NCBI GenBank assembly: GCA_026391735.1
Contig: JAPLDL010000001.1
Span: 1 to 64,000, forward strand
Direction of reading: 5' to 3'
Length of the DNA stretch: 64,000 bases
Source of the DNA: Bacteroidota bacterium
GTDB taxonomy: Bacteria; Bacteroidota; Bacteroidia; Bacteroidales; FEN-979
Below the pieces are notes generated by a model. The model searched no databases. It was not told the origin of the DNA and worked only from the letters and a program-made list of their open reading frames with translations. Shown one piece after another: positions 1 through 11,300 of the stretch. Every line of letters begins with the position of its first letter. Positions within the stretch are counted from its first letter, which is position 1. The translations under genes and the position numbers were made by a program.

Positions 1-562
1 CAACAAAAACTGAATATTTATGTTGGTCGTATCCCGCTTCTGCATTATAAGTCACAGTAAACTTGCCGTCTTTAAAATATGTAATATCATTGATGGAGGG
101 AAATTGTTTACGATCAAACAGAATTATAAACTCCTCTTTTGTCAGGGTTTTAATGATCAGATAATATGTTTCATCATCTCCCCGATATTGCCTGTCGAAT
201 ATTTTTAATGTAACTTTTAAATACTTCTTTTTGTCAACAGGGACATTATGTAAAGAGCAGCCGGTGCTATATTCGCTCGCCTTGTCAAGAATAGTACATT
301 CTCTTTCCTGCTCAACTGTATAAGGATGTAAAGTGTCTAACACAGCGCCGCTGGTTGAGGAAATTTCAATAAAGGTCGAATCGTAGTTCCTGCCGAAAAT
401 GAAGCTTGATCCTTTTACATAGATTTCGCCGCAGTTTCCTTTAATATTCGTATTCCAGTCAAAATCCTTTAACTTAATCTTATAGTCTTTATGTTTTAAA
501 TTCATATGGCAACCAGCAAGGAATGCTGAGATTAAGGTCAATATGATCATTATGGCTTTCAT
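1..562 (-). CDS. Putative lipoprotein, partial (runs off window start)
   Basis: Reverse-strand reading from ATG at 562 gives MKAIMIILTLISAFLAGCHMNLKHKDYKIKLKDFDWN... with lipobox LAGC; open to position 1. Not in the ORF track because it is truncated. Confidence 0.75.
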   Translation of the reverse strand, partial: MKAIMIILTLISAFLAGCHMNLKHKDYKIKLKDFDWNTNIKGNCGEIYVKGSSFIFGRNYDSTFIEISSTSGAVLDTLHPYTVEQERECTILDKASEYSTGCSLHNVPVDKKKYLKVTLKIFDRQYRGDDETYYLIIKTLTKEEFIILFDRKQFPSINDITYFKDGKFTVTYNAEAGYDQHKYSVFV

Positions 563-671
563 TTCTTGATTATGCTGGAAATTCAAGCTAAAAATACAAG
601 CAGCATGCTGCCAGCGCAAGACTGGACAAGCCTGTGGTGTGCATTGTTTGTTTAACGGTAGGGAATCCTGA

Positions 672-3600
672 TTAAACGGCAGGGGAGGAAACCGGGCCTG
701 ATCCGGGAATTACAATTTTATAGAGGGGCGGTGGAAGTGAAATAATTACCTCTGTCCCACGGGAGTTGTTATCCTGGCTTCCCAGGTCTTCAAACATAAT
801 GGGTTGGGGAAGGTGCATCCTTGTGCTCAGCAGCCTGAGACGTTCTTCAATGATATGTATGCCTTTCGAAATGTGATCTTCCTTTTTGTTCTTCCTCGCT
901 TCTGTAATGCCGATTCCATTATCGGTGACCTTGATAATAAGCGATCTGCATATGAGAGAATCAATTTCAATGTCCTCAAACGAGAATGAAACAGTAAGAA
1001 GTCCCTTGTTCCCTGAATCAATAATACCATGCCATAAAGAATTTTCCACAAAAGGCTGGATGATCATATTCGGGATCATTACTGAACCGAGGTCAACATC
1101 TTCACTCAAAATTATTTCATAAGAAAAACTCTCCTGAAACCTTAGCTTCTCAAGATCAAGGTAAAGTTTCAGGCGGATAATTTCTTCGGATAAAAGTATA
1201 AAACCGCTACCTGCTGAATCCAGGTTTTTTCTCATCAGCTTGGCCATCATCGCAATGTAATTATTGGCTTCTTCGTACCTCTGGCTGTTAACAAGGTATT
1301 GAACTGAATTTAGGGAATTGGCAATGAAATGAGGGTTCATCATTGCACTCAGCGCCTGATGCTTAAGTTCGTTAATTCTCTCGGTGAGTTCAAGTTCGTT
1401 ACGTACCTTGCTATTATTTACTCTCCAACGCCAGTTTACAACAGAAAATAAGCCGCACATAAAAGTAACTATCATGATCAGGTCAAACCAAATTGTTTCA
1501 ACAAATCGGGGCAGGACGCGGAATGAAATAATACATGGTTCACCCCAATTTGTATTTTGAGCTTTAGCCCTGATCTGCACAGTATAAACTCCATTCTTCA
1601 ACGCAATGAAATTCAGGAAATCATAATCTGTTGGCATCCAATCTTTATTAATTTTATATTCATACTTCACGGAGGCGGGTGAAGAAAAATTCAATGCTTT
1701 CAGCTCAATATAGACATCATGTTGATCGGGTTTAAAAACAAGGTTATCATAACTGTGATAAACTGAATCTCCTGCTTTTATACCGGTCACTTTTACTTTT
1801 GGAGGACTTGGATTATAGCTGTCGAATTTTGATAAATCCAGTAAAGAAATCCCATTGCTTGTCCCAATGTACAGAATATTTATTTTGTTGTCATAATACA
1901 GTGTCAGCACTTCATCGGATGGGAGTCCGGTCAAATTGTTCAGATATTTTACAGAAGTCCCGTCAAACACGAAAAGTCCATTCATACTCCCGATCCACAA
2001 CCTGTTCTTATTATCCGTTACAATAGAATTGACTGATGCCAGATCATACACACCTAAACTTTTATAGGTTTTAACAGCGCCATTAAGAAGGTTATAATTG
2101 CCTATTCCTTTATCACCTGCAAACCAGATCGTGTTTTTATTATCCTGAATAATTGAATTTATTCTTGAGTTCAGAACCGCATCAGAAGGGAAAAATGATT
2201 TCTTCCATTGCTCGAATGAGTTTGAGGTCCCCGTGATTTTACATAAGCCCAGGGTACTTGCAATCCAGATGTTTTTTTCCGAATCTTCAAAAATCTGGTT
2301 AATGCGATTTATAACAGTGCCTTTCCCAAAGATAAATATCTGATGCGTTGCAGCGGGCTTATAAGAAAGTGATTTTGCTATCAGAATATAGTTCCCGGAA
2401 CCTCCAAACAAAAAAAGACCATCAGCTGTTTTACAGAATGACGGCCGGTCAAAAAGATTAAGGACAATGCCTTTATATGAAGTTTTTTTTACCCCGGTTT
2501 CTCCAAACGCACCACTTATATAAAATTCATTACCTGATTTTTTAATATTATAAATATATTCCGTTAATGTTTTTGTCGAATTAGTCTTAAAATGGCTGAA
2601 CCTTCCGTTTTCAAAAATATTCAGGCCGTTAAAAGTCCCTATCAGTAATTTGCCCGATTTGTCTTTCTCAATGGAATAAATACTATTACTACTCAATCCA
2701 TCATTTTCATTATAGTTATTCAGATACAGGTTATTCAAACAAAAGACGCCTTTGCCATAGGTGCTTATCCAAATATTCCCTTCTTTATCTTCCAGGATAG
2801 TGTTTACAAGAGTATTCTCCAGTTCCATTTTAACTCCAATATCAATAATGTTTTTCGAACCGCAAGGAATCAAAAAGAACCCTTTATTCATTACTGAAAA
2901 CCAGATATTTTTATGCCTGTCGATCAAGATTTCGCAAACATCGTTGTTACCGCCTAAGATTACAGGATATTTCTCAGATACGGAATTGTTCTTCACCTTG
3001 TAAATCGTCCCCCTCGTACCGATAAAATAACTTCCTTCGCCAGCATTTGCAAGACAAAAAGCTTCAGTATCAGGGAACCCCTTAATCAGGATTTTTGTCA
3101 GCCTGGTCTTTTTAAAACTATATAGCCCATCAGGAGTTAGAGCCACCATGTCATTATTCGCTAATAACCCTAATCTGTTTACATTTACAGGATAAGTGAT
3201 TATACTATGAGTTTTCAGTTTGGAACCTTTGTTCTCAGTAACTGAAAATATAACCCCATGACTACGATAAGCAAAAATTTTCTGTTCATCTTTTCCTGAA
3301 GGAACAAGTAAAAGATATGAGGTGGCAAAACTTTTGCCATCAATCTGGCTGCAATAATTCTTAATTTTCCCGTTTCTTAAAACATTGATTCCTTTTTCGT
3401 AATTGCCGATATATAATTCACCGTTCGGGCCTTCAACAAGAGAAATTATCGAATTCGAATTAAGACCTTCATTCGTTCTGAATGTTGTGAATCGTTTTCC
3501 GTCGAATCTGCTCATTCCGTTCATCGTGGCGAACCAGATAAAACCATCCCTGTCCTGAATGATCTCATAAATGGTTGAAGAAGCTAATCCGTCTGATGTT

Positions 3601-3689
3601 TTATAATGGTAAAAGGGAGGTGTTTGCGGATGAAGTTCACCAAAAGGGAAAAGCATGATAAATGCAAGGATAACTGACTTTACTGACAT
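672..3689 (-). CDS. Two-component regulator propeller (reg_prop/Y_Y_Y) sensor histidine kinase, LytS-like His_kinase domain
   Basis: N-terminal repeats such as GLASSTIYEIIQDRDGFIWFATMNGMSRFDG, Y_Y_Y region, TM, then MMNPHFIANSLNSVQYLV (His_kinase PF06580-type H-box) and ATPase region. Confidence 0.9.
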   Translation of the reverse strand: MSVKSVILAFIMLFPFGELHPQTPPFYHYKTSDGLASSTIYEIIQDRDGFIWFATMNGMSRFDGKRFTTFRTNEGLNSNSIISLVEGPNGELYIGNYEKGINVLRNGKIKNYCSQIDGKSFATSYLLLVPSGKDEQKIFAYRSHGVIFSVTENKGSKLKTHSIITYPVNVNRLGLLANNDMVALTPDGLYSFKKTRLTKILIKGFPDTEAFCLANAGEGSYFIGTRGTIYKVKNNSVSEKYPVILGGNNDVCEILIDRHKNIWFSVMNKGFFLIPCGSKNIIDIGVKMELENTLVNTILEDKEGNIWISTYGKGVFCLNNLYLNNYNENDGLSSNSIYSIEKDKSGKLLIGTFNGLNIFENGRFSHFKTNSTKTLTEYIYNIKKSGNEFYISGAFGETGVKKTSYKGIVLNLFDRPSFCKTADGLFLFGGSGNYILIAKSLSYKPAATHQIFIFGKGTVINRINQIFEDSEKNIWIASTLGLCKITGTSNSFEQWKKSFFPSDAVLNSRINSIIQDNKNTIWFAGDKGIGNYNLLNGAVKTYKSLGVYDLASVNSIVTDNKNRLWIGSMNGLFVFDGTSVKYLNNLTGLPSDEVLTLYYDNKINILYIGTSNGISLLDLSKFDSYNPSPPKVKVTGIKAGDSVYHSYDNLVFKPDQHDVYIELKALNFSSPASVKYEYKINKDWMPTDYDFLNFIALKNGVYTVQIRAKAQNTNWGEPCIISFRVLPRFVETIWFDLIMIVTFMCGLFSVVNWRWRVNNSKVRNELELTERINELKHQALSAMMNPHFIANSLNSVQYLVNSQRYEEANNYIAMMAKLMRKNLDSAGSGFILLSEEIIRLKLYLDLEKLRFQESFSYEIILSEDVDLGSVMIPNMIIQPFVENSLWHGIIDSGNKGLLTVSFSFEDIEIDSLICRSLIIKVTDNGIGITEARKNKKEDHISKGIHIIEERLRLLSTRMHLPQPIMFEDLGSQDNNSRGTEVIISLPPPLYKIVIPGSGPVSSPAV

Positions 3690-3690
3690 G

Positions 3691-4467
3691 TTATACAGAC
3701 TTCAGCACGGTTTTAATTCTTTGAATAAACTCCGGTGCTTTCCTGCGGGAGATTTCAACCCTGCTCCCATCGTTCATTGTAACAAGATTTCCGCTAAGGC
3801 TGGAATAGTCTTTTATAAACTGAAGGTTGATCAGATGGGATTTATGGATCCTGAAAAATTTTTCCTTAGGCAGTGTATCCTCAAAATCTTTCAGTGTGCG
3901 GGAAACTACTGTGTTTTTCCCTCCTTTCATGATAACTGTTGTATAACACCCGTCTGCTTCAAGCCGTATAATCTCATCAATTATCAGCACATTAAATCCA
4001 TGGGAGGAAGGGATCACCAACTTGTCAATGTCCCGGGGAATTTCAATTTCCTGTACTTTATTGTGGATTGATAAAAGTTTTTTAACAGTTTGTTTCAGCT
4101 CTTTTATATTAATCGGTTTCAGCAGATAGTCTGCAGCCCCAGCTTTAACGGCATTGATCCCGAATTCTTCATGGGCGCTTACAAAAACAACTAAAAACTT
4201 CCGCTCATCATAATCAGCCAGGAAGTCGAATCCATCAAGCACCGGCATATTGATATCCAGAAAAACCACATCAGGATTAGTTGTACTTACAAGATCCTTT
4301 GCCTTGACAACAGATTCGGCCAGGCCAAGAATTTCAATTTCCGGGCAATATATTTCAATTATCTTTTTAAGGTTTTCCCTGCCGTGAAGTTCATCATCAA
4401 CAATGATTGCCCTGAGAATATTTAATTTATTTTGTGAAAACATGATAATCAGATGTAAGGACTGCAA
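3691..4467 (-). CDS. LytTR-family response regulator
   Basis: Receiver domain (IVDDELHGRENL, VVFLDINMPVLDGFDFL, K in LLKPI) plus C-terminal LytTR DNA-binding domain (FFRIHKSHLINLQFIKDY). Starts 1 bp from the kinase gene, same strand. Confidence 0.92.
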   Translation of the reverse strand: MQSLHLIIMFSQNKLNILRAIIVDDELHGRENLKKIIEIYCPEIEILGLAESVVKAKDLVSTTNPDVVFLDINMPVLDGFDFLADYDERKFLVVFVSAHEEFGINAVKAGAADYLLKPINIKELKQTVKKLLSIHNKVQEIEIPRDIDKLVIPSSHGFNVLIIDEIIRLEADGCYTTVIMKGGKNTVVSRTLKDFEDTLPKEKFFRIHKSHLINLQFIKDYSSLSGNLVTMNDGSRVEISRRKAPEFIQRIKTVLKSV

Positions 4468-4749
4468 GGTTATTGTAAAAGGATTAAGAGAGAAATTATA
4501 GCTTGTGAAAGGTCTTCCCGGAATTGTAAGATCAAATCATGCTATGGGTAGTAATAGAAATAATGATAAAAACTTCCAGTATCTTAATACACAAAGATAC
4601 ATCTAATATTGGACATATCATTACTATACGAATGTATAATTTTGCCAGGGATTGGCGCCGTCTCTCACCCATTTATTAAATTCCAGATGATAAGTAGATT
4701 TAATGTAATTCTTCCTTACATTTGCATAGCAGGCAAATCTATTATTGTC

Positions 4750-5075
4750 ATGAAGTATTCCTTTATTGCCATAATGGTTTTGATAATTTTTCAGATTACT
4801 CATGCGCAAAAAGTCGGCATGCCTCTGATCGATTCACTCACTGCTGCATTACCAGGAACTGGAAATCCATTTTTATCAAGGACAATGGGGTCGGTTTCGA
4901 TATGGGACAATTGGGGAAGTTATTCACTCCTTTCCAGAGATTGCATAGTGATGAACATTTCAAGGGTAAGGGCATCGGACTGGCAACCGTTAAACGTATA
5001 ATTGTTAAACATGGCGGCACAATCAACGCCCAAAGCGAGCCAGGGAAGGGAACAACCTTCAGTTTTACTCTTTAG
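4750..5075 (+). pseudogene. Internally deleted, frameshifted histidine kinase remnant
   Basis: Frame 1: signal peptide plus [19 protein letters not shown] (N-terminus typical of TPR kinases). Frame 3: [67 protein letters not shown] (HATPase_c C-terminus). Junction near 4855-4880. Confidence 0.8.
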
Positions 5076-5132
5076 GGTTATCAGCGGTATTGTGCCAGGA
5101 TTATAATCAGGAAGAAGAAAGAGGTCACTTCA

Positions 5133-6617
5133 ATGAAAAAGTCGGGAAAGATCATCCTGTTAATCTTATCAGCCTTGATGCTGGTTTACCTGTTGCTGAT
5201 GATCCCTGATTCCCCTAAAGAAGAACCGAAACTGGAGGGGGGGAAAACACCCTTTGCATGGAATAAAGATGATCTTTGGAAAGGGCTAGAAAAAACTTTC
5301 CTTGAAGAACGAATTGCAGATCCGGTAAATCGTAATGTTCGCCTGACAAAACTTAAAGACACTGCAGAAACACTCTTGAGGGTATCGCAATGCAAACCGC
5401 TGAGCTGCGATGATCCGGTGTTTTTTTCACTAATGTACAATTTTTTCGCCATGGCCCCGGTGATTGCATCAGCGAAGGATCAAACCGACTGGTTCGCCGG
5501 GTATTATAACAAGGTGAGAAACAGCATCAAGCTGCAGTCTCAGCACTGGGACATGAACAAGGCAGATTCCAGAAATACGATTTACCAGGTCCTTTACGGC
5601 ATGCGGGCCGCTTTGGAGGAAGTACTTTTACAGCTGCCGGATATGAGATTCAATCCCGCGATGTTTATTAAGGATGAGCCTAGTGTCACGCCATCGGCGA
5701 AGATCTTCGGCATCACAGTACATAGCGGTGACCTCCTTGTTTCCCGGGGAGGAGCTGTGGTTTCGGCCCTTATATCAAGAGGGAACGATTATCCGGGCAA
5801 TTTTTCCCATGTTGCAATGATCTATGTTGATAAAAAAACAAGTATTCCGTACCTGGTCGAAGCCCATATTGAAAGGGGTGTTGCTATATCTTCGGTAAGA
5901 CAATATATCGCTGATAAAAAACTTAGGTTCATGGTGATGAGACCCCGGGCCGACCTGCCCCTGCTAATAAGTGATCCAATGACACCCCATAAAGCCGCTG
6001 AATACATTTACCATGAAGCCCTGAACAAGCATATTCCTTATAATTTTAAAATGGACCTGTATGATACGTCTGCCATGTTTTGTTCTGAAGTCGGTTATCT
6101 GGCTTATGAGCATTACGGACTTCACCTCTGGCAGGCCATCTCGACCATATCGTCCCCCGGTGTGATCAGGTTGCTTCATGCATTCGGAGTGGAGAATTTT
6201 GTTACCCTGATGCCTTCTGATCTTGAATATGATCCCCAACTCTGCGTGGTGGCTGAATGGAGGGATCCCCAGACCTTGTTCAAAGACCATATTTATAATG
6301 CGGTCATGGATGTCATCCTGGAAAATCAAGATAACTATCAGGATATCCTGATCAACCCCTGGATGTTACCTGTTGCCAGGCTGGCCAAGGGCTATTCTAT
6401 GCTTCTTAACCTGTTCCACAGGGAAGGACCTGTGCCTGAAGGATTATCTGCAACACAGGGCTTGAAAACAGATGCACTTAACAAGATTCATTTAAAAATC
6501 CGTAATTTAACGGAGGGAAAAATTAAACACTTCATTGAAAAAAATGGCTATATCCCGCCATACTGGCAGATTGTCACAATGGCTAAGGAAGCATACAAAC
6601 ATGAAACATTAATGTAA
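5133..6617 (+). CDS. Permuted papain-like (YiiX/YebB-type, NlpC/P60 superfamily) lipid-associated enzyme
   Basis: SGDLLVSRGGAVVSALISRGNDYPGNFSHVAMIYVD (His motif) and later YDTSAMFCSEVGYLAYE (Cys motif): circularly permuted order. Confidence 0.8.
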   Translation: MKKSGKIILLILSALMLVYLLLMIPDSPKEEPKLEGGKTPFAWNKDDLWKGLEKTFLEERIADPVNRNVRLTKLKDTAETLLRVSQCKPLSCDDPVFFSLMYNFFAMAPVIASAKDQTDWFAGYYNKVRNSIKLQSQHWDMNKADSRNTIYQVLYGMRAALEEVLLQLPDMRFNPAMFIKDEPSVTPSAKIFGITVHSGDLLVSRGGAVVSALISRGNDYPGNFSHVAMIYVDKKTSIPYLVEAHIERGVAISSVRQYIADKKLRFMVMRPRADLPLLISDPMTPHKAAEYIYHEALNKHIPYNFKMDLYDTSAMFCSEVGYLAYEHYGLHLWQAISTISSPGVIRLLHAFGVENFVTLMPSDLEYDPQLCVVAEWRDPQTLFKDHIYNAVMDVILENQDNYQDILINPWMLPVARLAKGYSMLLNLFHREGPVPEGLSATQGLKTDALNKIHLKIRNLTEGKIKHFIEKNGYIPPYWQIVTMAKEAYKHETLM

Positions 6618-6622
6618 ATAAA

Positions 6623-7249
6623 ATGGCTATGAAAAAAATCGGACTTTTCTTATTTGCTTTTACTGCAGCGCTTATCTTTGGTCCTGTCTGTTTTTCACAG
6701 GCAGGTAAAGGTTCGGCAGGCGCCGTGGTCACTAAAGGCGATTCAAAAACAGTTTTTGATCAGCTTTCACAGGCTCAGGAAGCAGCTTCCATCCTGCAGG
6801 CGGTTCAAAAGCAATTCCAATCGTTTACCCTCAACATTCCCGAGAACATCCTTGTTAATTACGGGTTTAAAAATCGTGAAGAATTCAAGAATGTCACTTT
6901 TGACACACCTTTTAGAGTATACATTATCAAAGATTCAAACATCGTATTTGGATCATCATGGAGAGTGCCTGTTGTTGTCGATAATGAATACAGGGCTTTG
7001 CTGACAATCATTCTTGTGAACGGAGATTATCAGGTTGCCGATTTCGGAGCAAGGGTACTGGCAGGGGAATTGTTTGCAAAGAAATCAGCTCAGACTTGTG
7101 GTTTACTCAGGGTTTATGAACTAAGATCTGACTATCTTATAGAAACATCTTCCTCCAATCAGGTACAGTTTATACCTGTTCAAGGTCCCGGGGACAAAAG
7201 GCTTGGTTTACACGATATTTTCAATTTGATTAAAAATAAGGAGCTATGA
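6623..7249 (+). CDS. Hypothetical secreted protein
   Basis: Signal peptide MKKIGLFLFAFTAALIFGPVCFSQ; ATGA overlap with the downstream cysteine protease gene. Confidence 0.7.
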   Translation: MAMKKIGLFLFAFTAALIFGPVCFSQAGKGSAGAVVTKGDSKTVFDQLSQAQEAASILQAVQKQFQSFTLNIPENILVNYGFKNREEFKNVTFDTPFRVYIIKDSNIVFGSSWRVPVVVDNEYRALLTIILVNGDYQVADFGARVLAGELFAKKSAQTCGLLRVYELRSDYLIETSSSNQVQFIPVQGPGDKRLGLHDIFNLIKNKEL

Positions 7250-8289
7250 AAAAGTCAGCAATTATTGTCCTGATCCTGTCGTTCATTTTGAGAGCTCATC
7301 TGAACGCACAGGTATTGAATGTGCCTGAAATCACCCAGGAACAAAATCAATGGTGCTGGGCCGGCGTTTCTGCCTGCACATTGGATTACTATTGCACTCC
7401 TACTGCCCAGTGCACTATAGCTGAATACACCCGCAATGTTGCAACCTGGCATAGTTTCGGAAGCACCGATTGTTGTGTAAACCCTAATCTTGGTTGTAAT
7501 TACTGGAACTATAACTGGGGGTATCCCGGCAGCATCCAGGATATTTTGGTCCACTTTGACAATATTACCAATAACGGAGTTGGTTCCTACCTTTCACTTG
7601 CAGAAATAACTTCGAACATCCAATTGAATCGGGTATTCATTATCCGCTGGGGCTGGACTGCCGGCGGGGGGCATTTTGTTGTCGGACACGGGATCTCGGG
7701 GAATAACATTTATTATATGGATCCCTGGTACGGGGAAGGGTATAAGATAGCTACCTATGATTGGGTTAAATACGATGGGAACCATACCTGGACTCATACC
7801 AATGAACTGGCAGTAACACCCGTTTCGAAACCACCAACGCCTTCAATATCACAAACCGGGCATATCTTAAGTTCTGATGCCGCAACAGGCAATCAATGGT
7901 ATGATCAGAACGGACAGATTGCAGGAGCAACACATCAAACTTACAACGTAACCCAGAACGGAGCGTATTATTCAATTGTAACAATTTCGGGTTGCAGCTC
8001 CGATCCCTCAAATACTATTAATGTCGATCTGACAGGGATAGACAGTCAGGCAACCAATAGCTCAATAAAAGTTTACCCGAACCCTGTCGGCGATGAACTC
8101 ACGATTGAACCGGGTAAGAACAAAGAACAAACAAGCTATGAAATCCATAGTTCCATGGGACAGGTTGTGTGTAAGGGGATGTTGTCGGAAAGAACACTGG
8201 TGCAAACAGGGAGTTTTCCGGCCGGGGTTTATGTGATAAAATTCGATAATGGGATTTCGCCCGAGTATTTAAAGATAATTAAGAAGTAG
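7246..8289 (+). CDS. Papain-like cysteine protease (AvrRpt2/C70-like) with T9SS-type C-terminal sorting domain
   Basis: QEQNQWCWAGVSACTLDYYC (catalytic Cys context), GGHFVVGHGISGNNIYYMDPW (His/Asp context), C-term VYPNPVGDELTI...GVYVIKFDNG...KIIKK. Confidence 0.82.
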   Translation: MKKSAIIVLILSFILRAHLNAQVLNVPEITQEQNQWCWAGVSACTLDYYCTPTAQCTIAEYTRNVATWHSFGSTDCCVNPNLGCNYWNYNWGYPGSIQDILVHFDNITNNGVGSYLSLAEITSNIQLNRVFIIRWGWTAGGGHFVVGHGISGNNIYYMDPWYGEGYKIATYDWVKYDGNHTWTHTNELAVTPVSKPPTPSISQTGHILSSDAATGNQWYDQNGQIAGATHQTYNVTQNGAYYSIVTISGCSSDPSNTINVDLTGIDSQATNSSIKVYPNPVGDELTIEPGKNKEQTSYEIHSSMGQVVCKGMLSERTLVQTGSFPAGVYVIKFDNGISPEYLKIIKK

Positions 8290-8358
8290 TAGTCCTTGAT
8301 GATGTTACACATTTAAGTTAACTGCGGTTTGAACATGCCCAGGATGGAGTAATTAAAA

Positions 8359-11300
8359 TTACCCGGGAAATAAAACCGAATTCAGGTGTGAGATCACGAC
8401 ATCGTTCTTGTTCCCGCTGGTTCCATCATAGGTGACCGTAACAACCGGTATTCCGGTAACTCTTTTGATTTCCCGGGCCATTGCTTCCGTTACCAGGGCC
8501 GGACAGCAAAAAGAAGGATTCGTTTGGACGAAGAGCGAGATACCCGGGTAGTTTTCGACGATATAAAATATCTTCAAAATGTTTTCATAGGACTCACCGG
8601 AATGATAGGGTGAGATATTGAATTTTGCAAGATGTCTTTCCAGCCTCAGTGGATTGACCACAGGCTTGACCCCCAAGTATTTGTTAAAGTATTTATAATA
8701 CCTGTCCTCGAAAATCCTTATACTCGAAAGCATCACTCTGTAAAGGCCTGTCTTAAAATATTCCCCTCTTTCCATTGCCCTGCGGATGACATTCTCGATA
8801 GTAATCTTCACCAGGTCGGTATAGGGAGTGGTGAGGACTTCGCCCCCGTTCTCCTCAATATCATGGATGAGGTTCTGGTTCATGATATCGTTATCGCGAA
8901 CATAGAGGTCACCGAATATTGCAACCAGCGGTTTTTTACCCGGTTTCAGGGCAATTTTATCGAAAAGAGCGATCGCATCATTCACGGCATCATCCATTGA
9001 ACGGTTACCCAAAAAAGCAGGCTCAAGGATTCGAATGCTCCTTTCGATCGCGGCATCTGTTTCTCCTTTAATTATCTCGTATGGCCTTATTTTGCATCCC
9101 AGTTTGCGGATAAGCCCGCCCAGCAGGTAGGCAAAGTATGCATAAAAACCGGTGCTCACAGCTATTTCCAGATGCGATAATTCCCCGTAATAAACTGCTG
9201 CGTTTTCAAAACCCTTGCCATACTCCTCAAGAAGATTTTTAATGTAAAAAGGATAAAGCCTTACGTTGCATGTGACATAACATTTGGTCATCCATAGCAT
9301 TGTTTCCCCTGGCGGCAAACCATGATGCTCAACATAGTCAATAAATTCCTGGGCAACGATATTCACGGGAAGGCATTGCCCCGTATTGTATGCCATGCTT
9401 TTTTTAATGATCAGATCGCTGGACTGCAGAAGGCGGGCATCGATGCCGCCACGTTTAAGGTTAGCTACCAGAAGAGGGGCGACCAGGTTGTCCCAGCTGG
9501 GGAAGAGCAGGGTCTTTCCATTGATCCTTGTATCGAGTTGGGGGAAAAGATCCCGTGGTAAAGGTTCAGGGGTCTTCTGCTTCAATGCAGCATGGTTGCG
9601 GAAAGACCTGATTGCCGATTCTATCCTGGTTTCATACCCTAAATTTGAATCATGTTCATCTATTTGCAGGATAAGGTATGGCTTATGAAATCCGTTCAGA
9701 AGTTTCTTGAAATATTCTATCATAAAGGAATCCGGTGCGCATTTAAATGCCGTGATGAGGACGGGATAGAGATTTGTTGTCGTAGCCGTTATTTTTGCCG
9801 TTTCAAGGATCTTCCCTGCATAATACCAGGGGATTTGCCTGAGAATAAACCCATTCTCTGCCGACTGCAGTTCATCAGTTTCGACCATATCCTGGAAAAA
9901 TGTTTTGATCCCCATTTTTGCAAAGATCCCGGGGATGCCTTTATTCATCCATTTTGAAAGGACTACATAAGGCCTTCCCAGCAGCATAACCGAGATATCT
10001 TTCTCGGGCTGAAATTCAGCTTTGAAAAGCGGAAAGAGTTTCTTCTTACGTTCATTTGAAAAGAGCAATGCCTCTTCATAAGCCCTTTTTACATTCCCCC
10101 TGCTTATTTCGGGGCCCAGGCAATTCCTGAGACAGTTCGTAAGCTGGTTGATAACATGCCGGTTCCCTTTCGAAAAATTCATCATAGGCGAGATAATTTT
10201 CGAAGCGATCCCTTTGTCGTTCAGGGTATACACCAGGGAAGCCGAGTACTGGGTGTAATAACAAAAATTCTGCTCGGTATTTCCTGTTTTACTCCTCGTC
10301 TCCAGAGAAACCGGCAGGAAAACAAAATCGGCTTTACCAGCCAGCCAGGCGACATGTCCATAAATGGAATCGACAGGGGCACAAAATTCTGCCCCGGCAA
10401 TCCGTTTGCCTGTTTTCACGGGATCGGGATAATTCTCGCTGGTAATTGTTCGGATAGCTAAGTTCCCGAAAAACCGTTTCCAGAGGTAAAGTTCTTCGAA
10501 CAAATGCAGGGATGCAGGCAATCCTATAACCACGTTGTGGCTGAAAGATCTGGGTTGGCTGATATGAAATATTCCGGCTCTTTCTTCCAAAAGATTGAAA
10601 AAGGCTGAGTCAGGGGGAAGGTGTTTTTTTGTTTCATAATCCCTTCCACAAAGGAACCCGTAAGCTTCCAGCGATCCCTGAACTTTGGCAAGGCTTATTT
10701 CGCAATGATTAGCGCAGATAGTGCACCTCTCGGATCGGATCTCGACGGTTTCCTTATAGATGCCGGTGCCCCTGAAAGCGGTTTCCAGTGGTTTTTCTTC
10801 CCCGAGCAACAGGGCAACGCCCAGGGCACCGGTAAGATGGCAGAAAGGAGATACAAATATTTTTTTACCCAGCCTTTGTTCAAAAGCAGCGACCAGGGCC
10901 TTGTTTTTTGCCGTTGCTCCCTGGAAACATACCTGGTTCCCTATTGTTCCTTCAACGGCCACTTTCTTCAGATAATTTTCCATTACCGAGTGGAGGACAG
11001 CAGCAAGGATCTCGTCCAAGGTGTACCCTTTATTTAAAAGCTGACTGACGTCACGTTCCATAAATACTGTGCATCGGTCACTGGCAAGGGGTGAAGAGAC
11101 ATCTTTGGCGCGAAGTGAATAATCGGAGAGTTTGCAACCCAGCTTGTCTGCCTGTTCTTCCAGGAAGCTTCCGGTTCCGGCCGCGCAAACCGCATTCATC
11201 TGAGAAAAGGTCACGATCCCGTCATGCATGAGTGTGAACTTGGAATCCTGGCCGCCGATCTCAATGATCGTATCGGTGAGCGGATTGAGTTCACAGGCGG

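Noticed and set aside
4609-5001. 130-aa ORF as an intact gene
   Set aside because: Only the part from 4750 is meaningful (kinase N-terminus); the rest is out-of-frame ATPase sequence.
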